A stretch of DNA of 64,000 nucleotides from an uncultured Roseateles sp. Lineage in GTDB: Bacteria > Pseudomonadota > Gammaproteobacteria > Burkholderiales > Burkholderiaceae_C. Location: assembly GCF_963422335.1 (NCBI RefSeq), contig NZ_OY729424.1:2232001-2296000 (forward strand). Direction: 5' to 3'. Position numbers and translations under genes: made by a program. This document shows, in pieces, positions 24,885 to 36,454 of this stretch; the first letter of the stretch is position 1, and the number at the start of each line of letters is the position of its first letter. The notes below the pieces were generated by a model, which saw only the letters and a list, made by a program, of their open reading frames with translations, was not told the origin of the DNA and ran no database searches.

Positions 24885-26621
24885 TTACTTGCGCAGCATG
24901 ATCTCGTGATGGCCGGCGCCGGCCGGGATCATGGGGAAGCAGTTCTCCTCGGCGGCCACGCGCACGTCAAGGAAATAAGGAGTGCTTGACGACAGGCAGG
25001 CCTGCAGCGCGGCATCCAGATCTTCGCGCCTGTCCACCCTCGCGGCCTGCCAGCCGAAGGCCCTGGCCAGGGCCACGAAATCGGGCAGGGCCTCGGTATA
25101 GCTGTGGCTGTAGCGGCCGCCGTGTATCAGCTCCTGCCACTGGCGCACCATGCCCATATAGCCGTTGTTGCTGAGTACCACCTTGACCGGCGTGCGGTGC
25201 TGGGTGGCGGTGCTGAGCTCCTGGATATTCATCAGTATCGAGGCATCGCCGCTGACGCAGACCACCAGCGCGTCCGGGTGCGCGATCTGCGCGCCAATCG
25301 CTGCGGGCAGGCCGTAGCCCATGGTGCCGGCGCCGCCGGAGCTGAGCCAGCGGCCGGGGCGCTCCAGCCTGATGTGCTGGGCGGCCCACATCTGGTGCTG
25401 GCCGACATCGGTGGCGACGATGGCGTCACGGCCTTGCAGCTGATGCTGCAGACGGGTCATCAAGGCTTGCGGCACGATGTGCTCGGCGCTGTCTTCAAAG
25501 CCCAGCGATTGCTCGGCGCGCCAGCCGGCGATGCGTTGCCACCAAGGTGCCAGGTCGGGATGCGACACCTCATGCCGCTCCCATTCATTCAGCAGGGCCA
25601 GCAGGCTGGCATGGCAGTCGCCCAGCAGGCCGACATCGGCCTTCACGACCTTGCCGATCGAGCGCGCGTCGATGTCCAGGTGGATGACCTTCGCGTCAGG
25701 GCAGAAGGCATCCAGCCGGCCGGTGACGCGGTCATCGAAACGCGCGCCGACGCAGACCACCAGATCGGCATGGTGCATGGCCAGATTGGCCTCCAGGGTG
25801 CCGTGCATGCCCAGCATGCCGAGGAACTGAGGATCCGAGGCCGGATAGGCGCCCAGGCCCATCAAGGTCAGGGTACAGGGCGCGCCGCTGAGTTGCACCA
25901 GGCGCTTGAAGGCGGCGCAGGCCGCCGCACCGGAATTGATCAGCCCGCCGCCACCGTAGAAGACCGGGCGCCGGGCCTGCCGCAGCAGCTCGACCGCGGC
26001 AGCCACTTGCCCCTGTGGCACGGCAGGCAGGGCGGGCATCAAGACCCGACCCTGCGGCGCCGCGGCCACCGGTGCCAGCTGCACATCCTTGGGCACATCG
26101 ACCAGCACCGGCCCGGGCCGGCCCGCGGCCGCGGTGGCGTGGGCCCGGGCGATCGTCGCACTCAGCTCCTCGACCCTCAGCACCTGGGCATTCCATTTGG
26201 TCACCGGGCGCGAGATGCCAATGGCGTCGCACTCCTGGAAGGCATCGGTGCCTATCGCCGTGGTGGCCACCTGGCCGCTGATGCACAGCACGGGGATGGA
26301 GTCGCACAGCGCGTCCAGCAGGCCGGTGGTGGTGTTGCTCATGCCAGGGCCCGAGGTGACGAACACGACGCCGACGCGGCCCGTGGTGCGGGCATAGCCC
26401 TGGGCCGCATGCACCGCCGCCTGCTCGTGGCGCACCAGGATGTGGCGCAGCCGCGGTTCGGCGTGCAGCGCGTCATACAGCGGCAGCACGGCGCCGCCGG
26501 GGTAGCCGAACACGGTGTCGACGCCCAGGCTCAGCAGAGTGGCGATCAGGGCGTCGGCGCCGTTGGTTTGGCGCTGGGCGGGGAGGGGCGGCAGGGTGGG
26601 GGATTCGAGCAGGGCATTCAT
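24885..26621 (-). CDS. Acetolactate synthase large subunit (thiamine-diphosphate enzyme)
   Basis: 578-aa thiamine-diphosphate enzyme; the biosynthetic family condenses two pyruvates, or pyruvate plus 2-oxobutyrate, for valine, leucine and isoleucine. The catalytic Glu is E66 (LVRHEQAAVHAAQGYAR). The FAD-binding middle domain and the TPP/Mg motif (GDASILMNIQEL to LSNNGYMG) are present. GRPGPVLVDVPKDVQ is characteristic of IlvB/IlvG. No small regulatory subunit gene is adjacent; an Lrp/AsnC regulator is divergent instead. That differs from the usual ilvBH-ilvC operon of Burkholderiales, so this is likely a second isozyme, unlinked and perhaps without a small subunit. Its catabolic versus biosynthetic role is unproven. 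Confidence 0.9.
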   Translation of the reverse strand: MNALLESPTLPPLPAQRQTNGADALIATLLSLGVDTVFGYPGGAVLPLYDALHAEPRLRHILVRHEQAAVHAAQGYARTTGRVGVVFVTSGPGMSNTTTGLLDALCDSIPVLCISGQVATTAIGTDAFQECDAIGISRPVTKWNAQVLRVEELSATIARAHATAAAGRPGPVLVDVPKDVQLAPVAAAPQGRVLMPALPAVPQGQVAAAVELLRQARRPVFYGGGGLINSGAAACAAFKRLVQLSGAPCTLTLMGLGAYPASDPQFLGMLGMHGTLEANLAMHHADLVVCVGARFDDRVTGRLDAFCPDAKVIHLDIDARSIGKVVKADVGLLGDCHASLLALLNEWERHEVSHPDLAPWWQRIAGWRAEQSLGFEDSAEHIVPQALMTRLQHQLQGRDAIVATDVGQHQMWAAQHIRLERPGRWLSSGGAGTMGYGLPAAIGAQIAHPDALVVCVSGDASILMNIQELSTATQHRTPVKVVLSNNGYMGMVRQWQELIHGGRYSHSYTEALPDFVALARAFGWQAARVDRREDLDAALQACLSSSTPYFLDVRVAAEENCFPMIPAGAGHHEIMLRK

Positions 26622-26721
26622 CTGCGCTACTGTGCCCAGGTCGGCCCGGCAAAGGCTTCTTTGTTTTTTGAATTGTTGGATGATTTCAGTAAAATTTGCT
26701 GTGGATTGTCATAATTGCGGC
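26622..26721. promoter_or_regulatory. AT-rich divergent promoter between acetolactate synthase and lrp-like gene
   Basis: The 100-bp gap has an A/T-rich core (26658-26716) that stands out sharply from the GC-rich surroundings, as expected for Lrp-type binding and promoter sites. CATAAT (26710-26715) is a plausible -10 only 7 bp before the regulator's ATG at 26722, and no Shine-Dalgarno sequence is visible there. This may mean a leaderless mRNA. The Lrp-like protein likely controls both directions. Confidence 0.5.
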
Positions 26722-27183
26722 ATGAAACTCGACAAGTTCGATATTTCCATACTTGAAGCGCTGCAGCAGGACGCTCGCATCAGCCTTGCCGAGCTCAGCG
26801 CCAAGGTCGGCCTGACCAGCTCGCCCTGCTGGACCCGCGTCAAGCGCATGGAGGAGGCGGGCGTGATCGAGGGCTATTCGGTGCGCGTCAATGCCGCGGC
26901 CGTGGGTCTGTCGGACACGGTCATCGTCCACGTCACCCTGGACAGCCACTCGGACGAGGCGCTGTTCAACTTCGGCCGGGCGCTTGAGGGCATACCCGAG
27001 GTGCTGGAGGCTTTTCTGGTCTCGGGCGACTACGACTACTTCATCCGCATCGCCGTCAGCGACACGCGCGACTACGAGCGCCTGCTGCGCGAGCGGCTGT
27101 ACAAGATTCCGGGCATACGCCATAGCAAGTCGAGCTTTGTGTTGAGGCAGCTCAAGCAGAGCCATCTGCCGCTGAGGCGCTGA
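26722..27183 (+). CDS. Lrp/AsnC-family transcriptional regulator
   Basis: 153-aa regulator. The N-terminal helix-turn-helix (residues 1-60: LDKFDISILEALQQDARISL, then LAELSAKVGLTSSPCWTRVKRME by position) is followed by the RAM ligand-binding domain (65-145) with the typical VSGDYDYFIRIAV and the ending IPGIRHSKSSFVLRQLKQ. ATG 26722 is the only start that gives the family's normal N-terminus. It is divergent from acetolactate synthase, so regulation of that gene by an amino acid (for example leucine or valine) is likely by analogy with Lrp. The effector is not readable. Confidence 0.92.
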   Translation: MKLDKFDISILEALQQDARISLAELSAKVGLTSSPCWTRVKRMEEAGVIEGYSVRVNAAAVGLSDTVIVHVTLDSHSDEALFNFGRALEGIPEVLEAFLVSGDYDYFIRIAVSDTRDYERLLRERLYKIPGIRHSKSSFVLRQLKQSHLPLRR

Positions 27184-27283
27184 CGCGCTGGCTGGCGGCG
27201 CAATCGGTAGTAATCCCTGACGGGGGGGACTATCAATCGTCCTAGACTCCGCCACCACTGAGACACATCACGGGAGCGATTGC

Positions 27284-28873
27284 ATGAAACGGTTCAAACT
27301 GAATGCTGCCCTCAGCGCCCTGGCCCTGGCCTCCTTTGGCGCGCAGGCGGCCACCACCCTGATCTATTGCTCGGAGGCCAGCCCCGAGGGTTTCGACCCC
27401 GCGCGCTACACCGCCGGCACGACCATGGATGCCAGCTCGCAGACCCTGTTCAACCGTCTGGTCGAGTTCGAGCGCGGTGGCACAACCGTGGTGCCGGGCC
27501 TGGCCGAGAGCTGGGCCATCAGCCCCGATGGCCTGGTCTACACCTTCAAGCTGCGCAAAGGCGTGAAGTTCCACAGCACCGACTACTTCAAGCCAACGCG
27601 TGAACTCAATGCCGACGATGCGATGTTCAGCATCGACCGCATGATCAACAAGGACAACGCCTTCCACAAGGCCGCTCCGGCCTCCTACGAATACGCCAGC
27701 GACATGGGCCTGCCGGCCAATATCGTCAAGCTGGAAAAGCCCGATGCGATGACCTTGCGCATCACGCTGAAGGCCGTCGATGCCGCCTTTCTGGCCAATC
27801 TGGCGATGGACTTTGCCTCCATCCAGTCGGCCGAGTATGCCGACCAATTGCTGAAGGCCGGCCAGGCCGCCGAGCTGAACAACAAGCCGGTGGGCACCGG
27901 CCCGTTCGTGTTCAAGCGCTACGAGAAAGATGCGCAGATCCGCTACGCCGCCTTCGAGTCCTACTGGCGTGGCAAGGCAGCGATCGACAACCTGGTGTTC
28001 GCCATCACCAAGGACTCGGCCGTGCGCATGCAAAAGCTGAAGGCGGGCGAGTGTCATGTCTCCTCATACCCGAAGCCGGCCGAGGTCGAGGTGCTGAAGA
28101 AGGAGGCCAAGATCAAGCTGCTGCAGCTGCAGGGGCTCAACGTCGGCTACCTGACCTTCAACGTCACGCACAAGCCGTTCGACAGTGCTGATGTGCGCCG
28201 TGCCGTCAATATGGCGATCAACAAGAAATCTCTCGTCGACGCCGTTTACCAGGGCACCGGCGAGGTGGCGATGAACCCGATTCCTCCGACGATGTGGTCG
28301 TACAACAAATCGGTCAAGGACTATGCCTACGACCCGACCGCCGCTAAGGCGCTGCTGGCCAAGGCGGGCTTCGCAAACGGCTTCGAGACCACGTTGTGGG
28401 CCTTGCCGGTGCAGCGGCCCTACAACCCCAACGGCCAGCAGACGGCCGAGCTGATACAGGCCGATCTGGCCAAGATCGGTATTCGCGCCAAGATCCAGAA
28501 GTACGAGTGGGCCGAGTACCTGAAGCGGGCCAAGGCTGGCGAGAGCGATATCGGCATGTTCGGCTGGACCGGCGACAACGGCGACCCGGACAATTTCATG
28601 GGCAATCTGCTCAGTTGCTCGGGCGTCGGCGGCTCCAACTACGGCCAGTGGTGCGACAAGGAGTTCGATGGCCTGATCACCAAGGCCAAGCAGACCACCG
28701 TGCTGGCCGAGCGCACCAAGCTCTACGAGCAGGCGCAGCAGGTGTTCAAGCGCGAGGCGCCCTGGGTGCCGCTGGCGCATTCGGTGGTCTATCAGCCGAT
28801 GCTGAAGAACGTCGAGGGCTACAAGATGAGCCCCTTCGGCCTCAACCAGTTCTATGGCGTGAGCCTCAAGTGA
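27284..28873 (+). CDS. dppA: Dipeptide/oligopeptide ABC transporter substrate-binding protein 1
   Basis: Periplasmic binding protein (SBP family 5), 529 aa. The signal peptide ends at about residue 22 (ALASFGAQAATT). The mature start IYCSEASPEGFDPARYTAGT is typical of DppA. GLAESWAISPDGLVYTFKLR and the GTGPFVFKRYEKDA block are family signatures. First of three consecutive binding-protein genes ahead of permease and ATPase genes; it shares a single base with the next gene (TGATG), so it is co-translated. It should bind dipeptides or short peptides; substrate specificity is not predictable. A possible ribosome site, GGGAG, lies before ATG 27284. Confidence 0.9.
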   Translation: MKRFKLNAALSALALASFGAQAATTLIYCSEASPEGFDPARYTAGTTMDASSQTLFNRLVEFERGGTTVVPGLAESWAISPDGLVYTFKLRKGVKFHSTDYFKPTRELNADDAMFSIDRMINKDNAFHKAAPASYEYASDMGLPANIVKLEKPDAMTLRITLKAVDAAFLANLAMDFASIQSAEYADQLLKAGQAAELNNKPVGTGPFVFKRYEKDAQIRYAAFESYWRGKAAIDNLVFAITKDSAVRMQKLKAGECHVSSYPKPAEVEVLKKEAKIKLLQLQGLNVGYLTFNVTHKPFDSADVRRAVNMAINKKSLVDAVYQGTGEVAMNPIPPTMWSYNKSVKDYAYDPTAAKALLAKAGFANGFETTLWALPVQRPYNPNGQQTAELIQADLAKIGIRAKIQKYEWAEYLKRAKAGESDIGMFGWTGDNGDPDNFMGNLLSCSGVGGSNYGQWCDKEFDGLITKAKQTTVLAERTKLYEQAQQVFKREAPWVPLAHSVVYQPMLKNVEGYKMSPFGLNQFYGVSLK

Positions 28874-30453
28874 TGCGAATCGCCCTGCGGGTCGGTCTGG
28901 CCATTGGCCTGGCTGCCTGCCTGGGTGCTGCCCGCGCCGCCACGCTGGCGGTGTGCACCGAGGCCGCGCCTGATGGCTTCGACATTGCCCAGAGCGAATC
29001 GGCCGTGACGGTCGACGCGGTGGGCAATACCATCTTCGACCAGCTGCTGATGTTCAAGCGCGGCACGACCGAGTTCGTGCCGGGCCTGGCCAGGAGCTGG
29101 GCCTTCAGCGCCGACGGCCTGCAACTGACCCTGCAGCTGCGCCCCGGCGTCAAGTTCCACAGCACGCCCTGGTTCACGCCGACGCGCGAGATGAATGCCG
29201 ACGATGTGCTGTTCTCGTTCCAGCGTTTGCAAGGGACGGCCGAAGCCAAGAGTCCCTGGCAGGCGGCGGCCAAGGGCGGCTTTCTGATGTGGCATGGCAC
29301 GGGCATGGCCGATGCGATCAAGTCGGTCGAGAAGCTCGACCCGATGACGGTGCGCATCCATCTGCACCGGCCGACCGCCCCGCTGCTGACGCTGCTGGCG
29401 AATCAGTTCAACAGCTCGATCTTCTCGGCCGAATACGGTGCACAGCTGCTGAAGGCCGGCAAGCCGGAGTTGCTGAACACGCAGCCGGTGGGCACCGGTC
29501 CCTTCCTGCTGAAGAGCTACCAGAAGGATGCCGTGCTGCGCCTGGGCGCGCACGCGGGTTACTGGGGCAACAAGCCGCAGTTCGATCAGCTGGTGGTGGC
29601 GATCACGCCCGATGCCAATGTGCGTGTGCAGCGGCTGAAGGCCGGCGAGTGCCTGGTCGGCGCGAACATGCGCGGTGAAACGCTGTCCAGCTTCGATGGC
29701 ACGACCGTCAAGGTGCAGGCCGAGGCCAGCCTGCTGACCGGCTATATCGCGCTGAACACACAGCACAGATTCCTGTCCGACAAGCGCTTTCGCCAGGCCC
29801 TGGCCTTGGGCTTCAACCGGGCCAGCTTTATCCAGTCGGTCTACGGCGGGCGGGCGCTGCCGGCCTCCAGTTTTCTGCCGCCTTCGCAATGGAGCCATGA
29901 CGCCAGCCTGGTCAGCCGCTTCGATGTGGAGCAGGCCAGGGCCCTGGTCAAGGCCTCGGGCTATGACGGCAGCGAGCTGGCGCTGTTCACCCGCATCGGT
30001 GGCAGCATTGATGGCAAGCGCGCCGCCGAGCTGATGCAGGCTGACTGGGCCAAGATCGGCGTCAAGGTCAAGGTGCAGATGATGGAGTGGGGCGAGATGC
30101 TCAGGCGCACCGGTGCCGGCGAGCATGACATCACCTTCCTGAACTGGGCCGGCGATGGCGACCCCGACAGCTTCTTCAACCCCAACCTCAGCTGCGAGGG
30201 CGCCGAGACCGGCAACAACAAGAGCCGCTGGTGCAACAAGGCCTTCGATGCCTTGCTGGCCAAGGCCCGTGCCAACAACGATCAAGGCCAGCGCAGCCAG
30301 CTGTATCTGCAGGCGCAGCGCGTGGTGTTCGACGAAGTGCCACTGATTCCCACCGTCTACCCGCAATACTTCACGGCGGTGAACCAGAAGGTCACGGGCT
30401 TCAAGTCCAGCCCGTTTGCCGACCTCGATTTTCGTGGTGTGTCCGTGCCCTGA
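28873..30453 (+). CDS. Dipeptide/oligopeptide ABC transporter substrate-binding protein 2
   Basis: Second SBP family 5 paralogue, 526 aa. The signal peptide ends at about 22 (LGAARAATLAVC). The conserved opening is CTEAAPDGFDIAQSESA. It resembles its two neighbours along the whole length (NTQPVGTGPFLLKSYQKDAV; FLSDKRFRQALALGFNRASF) and is closer by eye to copy 3 than to copy 1. ATG 28873 overlaps the previous stop by one base. It probably delivers a different peptide class to the same permease, as substrate-specific receptors can share one DppBCDF channel. Confidence 0.88.
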   Translation: MRIALRVGLAIGLAACLGAARAATLAVCTEAAPDGFDIAQSESAVTVDAVGNTIFDQLLMFKRGTTEFVPGLARSWAFSADGLQLTLQLRPGVKFHSTPWFTPTREMNADDVLFSFQRLQGTAEAKSPWQAAAKGGFLMWHGTGMADAIKSVEKLDPMTVRIHLHRPTAPLLTLLANQFNSSIFSAEYGAQLLKAGKPELLNTQPVGTGPFLLKSYQKDAVLRLGAHAGYWGNKPQFDQLVVAITPDANVRVQRLKAGECLVGANMRGETLSSFDGTTVKVQAEASLLTGYIALNTQHRFLSDKRFRQALALGFNRASFIQSVYGGRALPASSFLPPSQWSHDASLVSRFDVEQARALVKASGYDGSELALFTRIGGSIDGKRAAELMQADWAKIGVKVKVQMMEWGEMLRRTGAGEHDITFLNWAGDGDPDSFFNPNLSCEGAETGNNKSRWCNKAFDALLAKARANNDQGQRSQLYLQAQRVVFDEVPLIPTVYPQYFTAVNQKVTGFKSSPFADLDFRGVSVP

Positions 30454-30481
30454 GGGGCGCTAGAGTCCAGGGAGTTTGGCG

Positions 30482-32059
30482 ATGACAGCACTTTGCACCG
30501 TGGCGCGCGGCTTGGCGTTTGCCGCGGCCTGCGCCGCGATGGCGGCCCAGGCCGCCGACAGCGTGACCTTCTGCGCCGGCGCTTCGCCCGACGGCTTTGA
30601 CATCGCGCAGTACGAGACCGTGGCCACCAACGACGCCGCCGGCCTGACGATCTACGATCAGCTGCTGCAGATGAAGCCCGGCACGACCGAGGTGCTGCCG
30701 GGCCTGGCCAAGAGCTGGGAGATCAGCGCCGACGGCCTGCAATACACGCTGCGACTGCGTCCCGGGGTGAAGTTCCACACCACGCCCTGGTTCAAGCCGA
30801 CCCGCGACATGAACGCCGACGACGTGCTCTGGTCGTTGAACCGCATCAATGACAAGACCCACCCGGCCCACAGCCTGGCGCGCAACGGCTATCCCTATTG
30901 GGCCGGCATGAGCATGACGGAGCTGATCAAGTCGGTGGTCAAGCTTGACGATCTGAGCGTGCGCATCACACTCACGCGACCCGAATCGCCCTTTCTGGCG
31001 AACCTGACGATGTCGGCCATTGCCTCGGTGTTCTCGGCCGAATACGCCGGCCAGCTGCAGAAGACCGGCAAGCTTGAGCAGATCAACACCCAGCCGGTGG
31101 GCACCGGCCCCTACGTGTTCAAGAGCTATCAGAAGGACGCGGTGGTGCGCTTTGCCGCCAACCCCGTCTACTGGGCCGGCGTGCCCAAGCTCGACCTGAT
31201 CTTTGCCATCACGCCGGACCCCAGCGTGGCGATACAGCGCGTCAAGGCCGGCGAGTGCCAGGTGGCCAATATCGGCGGCGACAATGCCCGCAGCCTCGAC
31301 GGCGATACGCGCAATGTCACGCTGTTGGCCAGGCCCCTGGTCACCAGCTATATCGCGCCGAACGCGACGCACAAATTCCTGTCGGACAAGCGCTTCCGCC
31401 AGGCGCTGTCGCTGGCGATCGACCGCGACAGCTTCATCCAATCGGTCCACGGAGGCTATGCCACGGCGGCCGGCAGCTTTCTCCCGCCTGGCATCTGGGG
31501 GCATGACGCCGGCTTGAAAACCGTTCAGGACCTGGAGCGCGCCCGGCAGCTGGTCAAGGATGCCGGCTATGACGGCAGCGAGCTGAGCCTGTTCGCCACC
31601 GCACGCAGCAGCGACATCAAGCGTGCCGTCGAATTGCTGCAGGCCGACTGGGCCCAGATCGGCGTCAAGGTCAAGCCGCAGCTGATGGAGTTGGGCGAGC
31701 TGTACAAACGCACCGGCAAGGCCGAGCATGACCTGGCCCTGGTGAGCTGGTTCAGCGACAACGGCGACCCCGACAACTTCTTCACCCCCAACCTCAGCTG
31801 CGCGGCGGCCGAAGGGGGCAGCAACAAGTCGCACTGGTGCCACAAGGGCTTCGATGACTTGTTGGGGGCGGCGCGAGCCACGGCCGATCTGCGCAAGCGC
31901 AAGGAGCTGTATCGCAAGGCACAGCGCCTGCTGTTCGACGAGACGGGCCTGATACCGCTGACCAACAAGCAGGATGTCTTTGCCGTCAGCAAGCGCATCA
32001 AGGGCTTTCTCGCCACACCGTTCGGCGGCAGCGAGTTCCGCTTCGTCAGCCCGAACTAG
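30482..32059 (+). CDS. Dipeptide/oligopeptide ABC transporter substrate-binding protein 3
   Basis: Third SBP family 5 paralogue, 525 aa. The signal peptide ends near residue 26 (AAMAAQAADS), and the mature protein opens FCAGASPDGFDIAQYETVAT. ATG 30482 is chosen over TTG 30476 because GGGAG at about 30470-30474 is correctly spaced. It shares NTQPVGTGPYVFKSYQKDAV and FLSDKRFRQALSLAIDRDSF with copy 2, which indicates a recent local duplication. It lies 20 bp before the dppB-like gene. Role as for the preceding two receptors. Confidence 0.88.
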   Translation: MTALCTVARGLAFAAACAAMAAQAADSVTFCAGASPDGFDIAQYETVATNDAAGLTIYDQLLQMKPGTTEVLPGLAKSWEISADGLQYTLRLRPGVKFHTTPWFKPTRDMNADDVLWSLNRINDKTHPAHSLARNGYPYWAGMSMTELIKSVVKLDDLSVRITLTRPESPFLANLTMSAIASVFSAEYAGQLQKTGKLEQINTQPVGTGPYVFKSYQKDAVVRFAANPVYWAGVPKLDLIFAITPDPSVAIQRVKAGECQVANIGGDNARSLDGDTRNVTLLARPLVTSYIAPNATHKFLSDKRFRQALSLAIDRDSFIQSVHGGYATAAGSFLPPGIWGHDAGLKTVQDLERARQLVKDAGYDGSELSLFATARSSDIKRAVELLQADWAQIGVKVKPQLMELGELYKRTGKAEHDLALVSWFSDNGDPDNFFTPNLSCAAAEGGSNKSHWCHKGFDDLLGAARATADLRKRKELYRKAQRLLFDETGLIPLTNKQDVFAVSKRIKGFLATPFGGSEFRFVSPN

Positions 32060-32079
32060 TTTCTCTCCTCACGAAGACC

Positions 32080-33108
32080 ATGCTCAGTTTCTTTCTCAAA
32101 CGCCTGGGGCTGGTGATTCCGACCTTCATCGGCATCACCCTGCTGGCGTTCTCGCTGATTCACCTGATTCCCGGTGATCCGGTCCAGGTGATGGCCGGCG
32201 AGCGCCGGCTGGACCCTGCCTTCTACGCCGAGACCCTGCACCGCTTGGGCCTGGACCGGCCGCTTTACGAGCAGTACGGCCTCTATCTGTGGAAGGCCCT
32301 GCACCTGGACCTGGGCGAGTCCTTCGTCACCCACGAGGGCGTGTGGAGCGAGTTCCTGAAGCTGTTCCCGGCCACCGTCGAGCTGGCCTTCTGCGCGCTG
32401 CTGTTCGCCACCGTTGTCGGTCTGCTGGCCGGCGTGCTGGCCGCGATCAAGCGCGGCACCATCCTCGACCATGGCGTGATGGGCATCTCGCTGACCGGCT
32501 TCTCCATGCCCATCTTCTGGTGGGGGCTGCTGCTGATCATGTTCTTCTCGGTCGCCATGCGCGACATCGCGCCCGACTTCGCACTGCCGGTGTCGGGTCG
32601 CATGGCGCTGGAGTTCGACATCACGCCGCGCAGCGGCTTCATGCTGATCGACGCCTGGCTGTCCGGCGAGGCGGGGGCCTTCAAGTCGGCGCTGTCGCAC
32701 CTGGTGTTGCCGGCCATCGTGCTGGGCACGGTGCCGCTGGCGGTGATCGCGCGGATGACGCGCTCCAGCATGCTGGAGGTGCTGCGCGAGGACTATGTGC
32801 GCACCGCCCGGGCCAAGGGCCTGTCGCCGGTGCGCGTGGTGTTTGTGCACGCGCTGCGCAATGCACTGGTGCCGGTGGTCACGGTGATAGGCCTCCTGGT
32901 CGGCACCCTGCTTGGCGGTGCCGTGCTGACCGAAACCATCTTCTCCTGGCCCGGCGTCGGCAAATGGCTGATCGACGCGATCAGCCGCCGCGACTATCCC
33001 GTCGTGCAGGGCGGCATCCTGATCTCCGCGACCCTGGTCATCATCGTCAATCTGTTGGTGGACCTGCTCTATGGCTGGATCAACCCGAGGATCCGCCATG
33101 CCAAATAG
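32080..33108 (+). CDS. dppB: Dipeptide ABC transporter permease, DppB type
   Basis: Inner-membrane permease of 342 aa with about six transmembrane helices. The N-terminal LIHLIPGDPVQVMAGER motif is characteristic of DppB/OppB. The EAA loop that docks the ATPases reads LREDYVRTARAKGLSPVRV. It overlaps the dppC-like gene by 11 bp. With DppC it forms the channel for the three receptors encoded upstream. Confidence 0.93.
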   Translation: MLSFFLKRLGLVIPTFIGITLLAFSLIHLIPGDPVQVMAGERRLDPAFYAETLHRLGLDRPLYEQYGLYLWKALHLDLGESFVTHEGVWSEFLKLFPATVELAFCALLFATVVGLLAGVLAAIKRGTILDHGVMGISLTGFSMPIFWWGLLLIMFFSVAMRDIAPDFALPVSGRMALEFDITPRSGFMLIDAWLSGEAGAFKSALSHLVLPAIVLGTVPLAVIARMTRSSMLEVLREDYVRTARAKGLSPVRVVFVHALRNALVPVVTVIGLLVGTLLGGAVLTETIFSWPGVGKWLIDAISRRDYPVVQGGILISATLVIIVNLLVDLLYGWINPRIRHAK

Positions 33109-34041
33109 TCAAATGCCCAGCGACGCGGCCAAGCAGGGCCCGGTGCTGAATGCCATGGGCAACAACGAGCCGCTGGCGCCGCTGCCTTCGGGCCTGGCCG
33201 ACTTCTGGCGCAGCTTCTCGTCCAACCGGGGCGCGCTGCTGGGCCTGGTCTTCTTCGTCATCGTCGTGCTGTGCGCGCTGCTGGCCGACGTGCTCGCCCC
33301 CTACAGCCCGATCGAGCAGTACCGCGATGCACTGCTGACGCCGCCCATCTGGGGCGCAGGCACCAGCCGCTTCTGGCTGGGCACCGACGACATCGGCCGC
33401 GACATGCTGTCGCGCCTGCTGCATGGCGCGCGGCTGTCGCTGAGCATAGGTCTGGTGGCTGTGATCCTGTCGATGCTGCCGGGCATTGCGCTGGGCCTGC
33501 TGGCGGCCTTCTTCCCGAACAAGCTGGGCACGGTGATACTGCGCCTGATGGACGTGATGCTGGCCCTGCCCAGCCTGCTGCTGGCGATTGCCGTTGTCGC
33601 CGTGCTGGGCCCGGGCCTGGTCAACACCATGCTGGCCATCGCCCTGGTCAGCATCCCCGGCTATGTGCGCCTGGTGCGCGCCTCGGCCATGTCCGAACTG
33701 GCCAAGGACTATGTGATCGCCTCGCGCCTGGCCGGCGCCGGCACCTTGCGGCTGATGTTCGACACCGTGCTGCCCAACTGCATGGCGCCGGTGATAGTCA
33801 CCGCCACCCTGGGCTTCTCGGACGCGATCCTGACCGCCGCGGCCCTGGGCTTTCTGGGCCTGGGCGCCCAGCCGCCGATGCCGGAGTGGGGCACGATGCT
33901 GGCCTCGGCGCGCGACTATATCGAGCGCGCCAACTGGGTCGTGACCCTGCCCGGCCTGGCCATCCTGAGCACCGTGCTGGCCATCAATCTGATGGGCGAC
34001 GGCCTGCGTGACGCACTCGACCCCCGTTTGAAGAAACTGTC

Positions 34042-34045
<4 letters not shown>
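33098..34045 (+). CDS. dppC: Dipeptide ABC transporter permease, DppC type
   Basis: Inner-membrane permease of 315 aa with an N-terminal OppC-type segment and about six helices. [22 protein letters not shown] is the DppC/OppC signature (33379-33444), and the EAA loop reads [21 protein letters not shown] 33098 lies inside the dppB end, giving an 11-bp overlap; an earlier in-frame start at 33071 would extend the overlap without adding conserved sequence. It is translationally coupled to dppD (ATGA). Confidence 0.93.
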
Positions 34046-36019
<1,974 letters not shown>

Positions 36020-36219
36020 GCCTGGCGGGTTGAGCAGAGGCTTGGACAGACTCGGACCACGCAGCTGTGCTCGCTCGGCGACATTGCCAGAGCCAAGGGC
36101 GTGACCTCAGAGCTTTGATTCACCGCCGGTTTTATGGGAGCCGGTATTGGCGTGGCTCGGGCCGCGGGCGCACGCTGTTGCTCCGTGCTCGGGCCAGAGG
36201 CCCGATCCTTCGCCAGGCA

Positions 36220-36242
36220 CCAACAGTCCCCAGGACTGTTGG
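36220..36242. terminator. Perfect 10-bp hairpin
   Basis: CCAACAGTCC (36220-36229), a 3-nt loop CCA, then GGACTGTTGG (36233-36242). It lies 200 bp after the dpp operon. A terminator is possible, but no T-tract follows. Confidence 0.5.
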
Positions 36243-36275
36243 GGTCCGGGCTCAGTCCCCCGGCCGCGGTGCGGC

Positions 36276-36408
36276 CTCCTCCTTTTACCTGCGCAACAGC
36301 GCACGCCCACAGCCCGAGCCCAGCCACCACGGTGGCTGTTCGTTGCAGCGCTGCGATGTGGCACAAGCGGGAGGCTGGGTAGGCCCGCAGCGCAGGTAAA
36401 AGGAGGAG
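36276..36408. repeat. 19-bp perfect inverted repeat pair
   Basis: The arms at 36276-36294 and 36390-36408 are exact reverse complements (core CCTTTTACCTGCGC and GCGCAGGTAAAAGG), separated by 95 bp. Their purine-rich ends resemble ribosome binding sequences. The origin is unknown. Confidence 0.7.
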
Positions 36409-36454
36409 AGCGCGCAGCGCTCGGGGACACGGAGCTGCGGGCCTACCCGGCCTC
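36371..36454. repeat. 20-bp near-perfect inverted repeat, interlocked with the 19-bp pair
   Basis: The arms at 36371-36390 and 36435-36454 are reverse complements with one mismatch (core GGGTAGGCCCGCAG). The left arm abuts the right arm of the 19-bp pair at 36390, so the two structures are mutually positioned. Confidence 0.65.
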
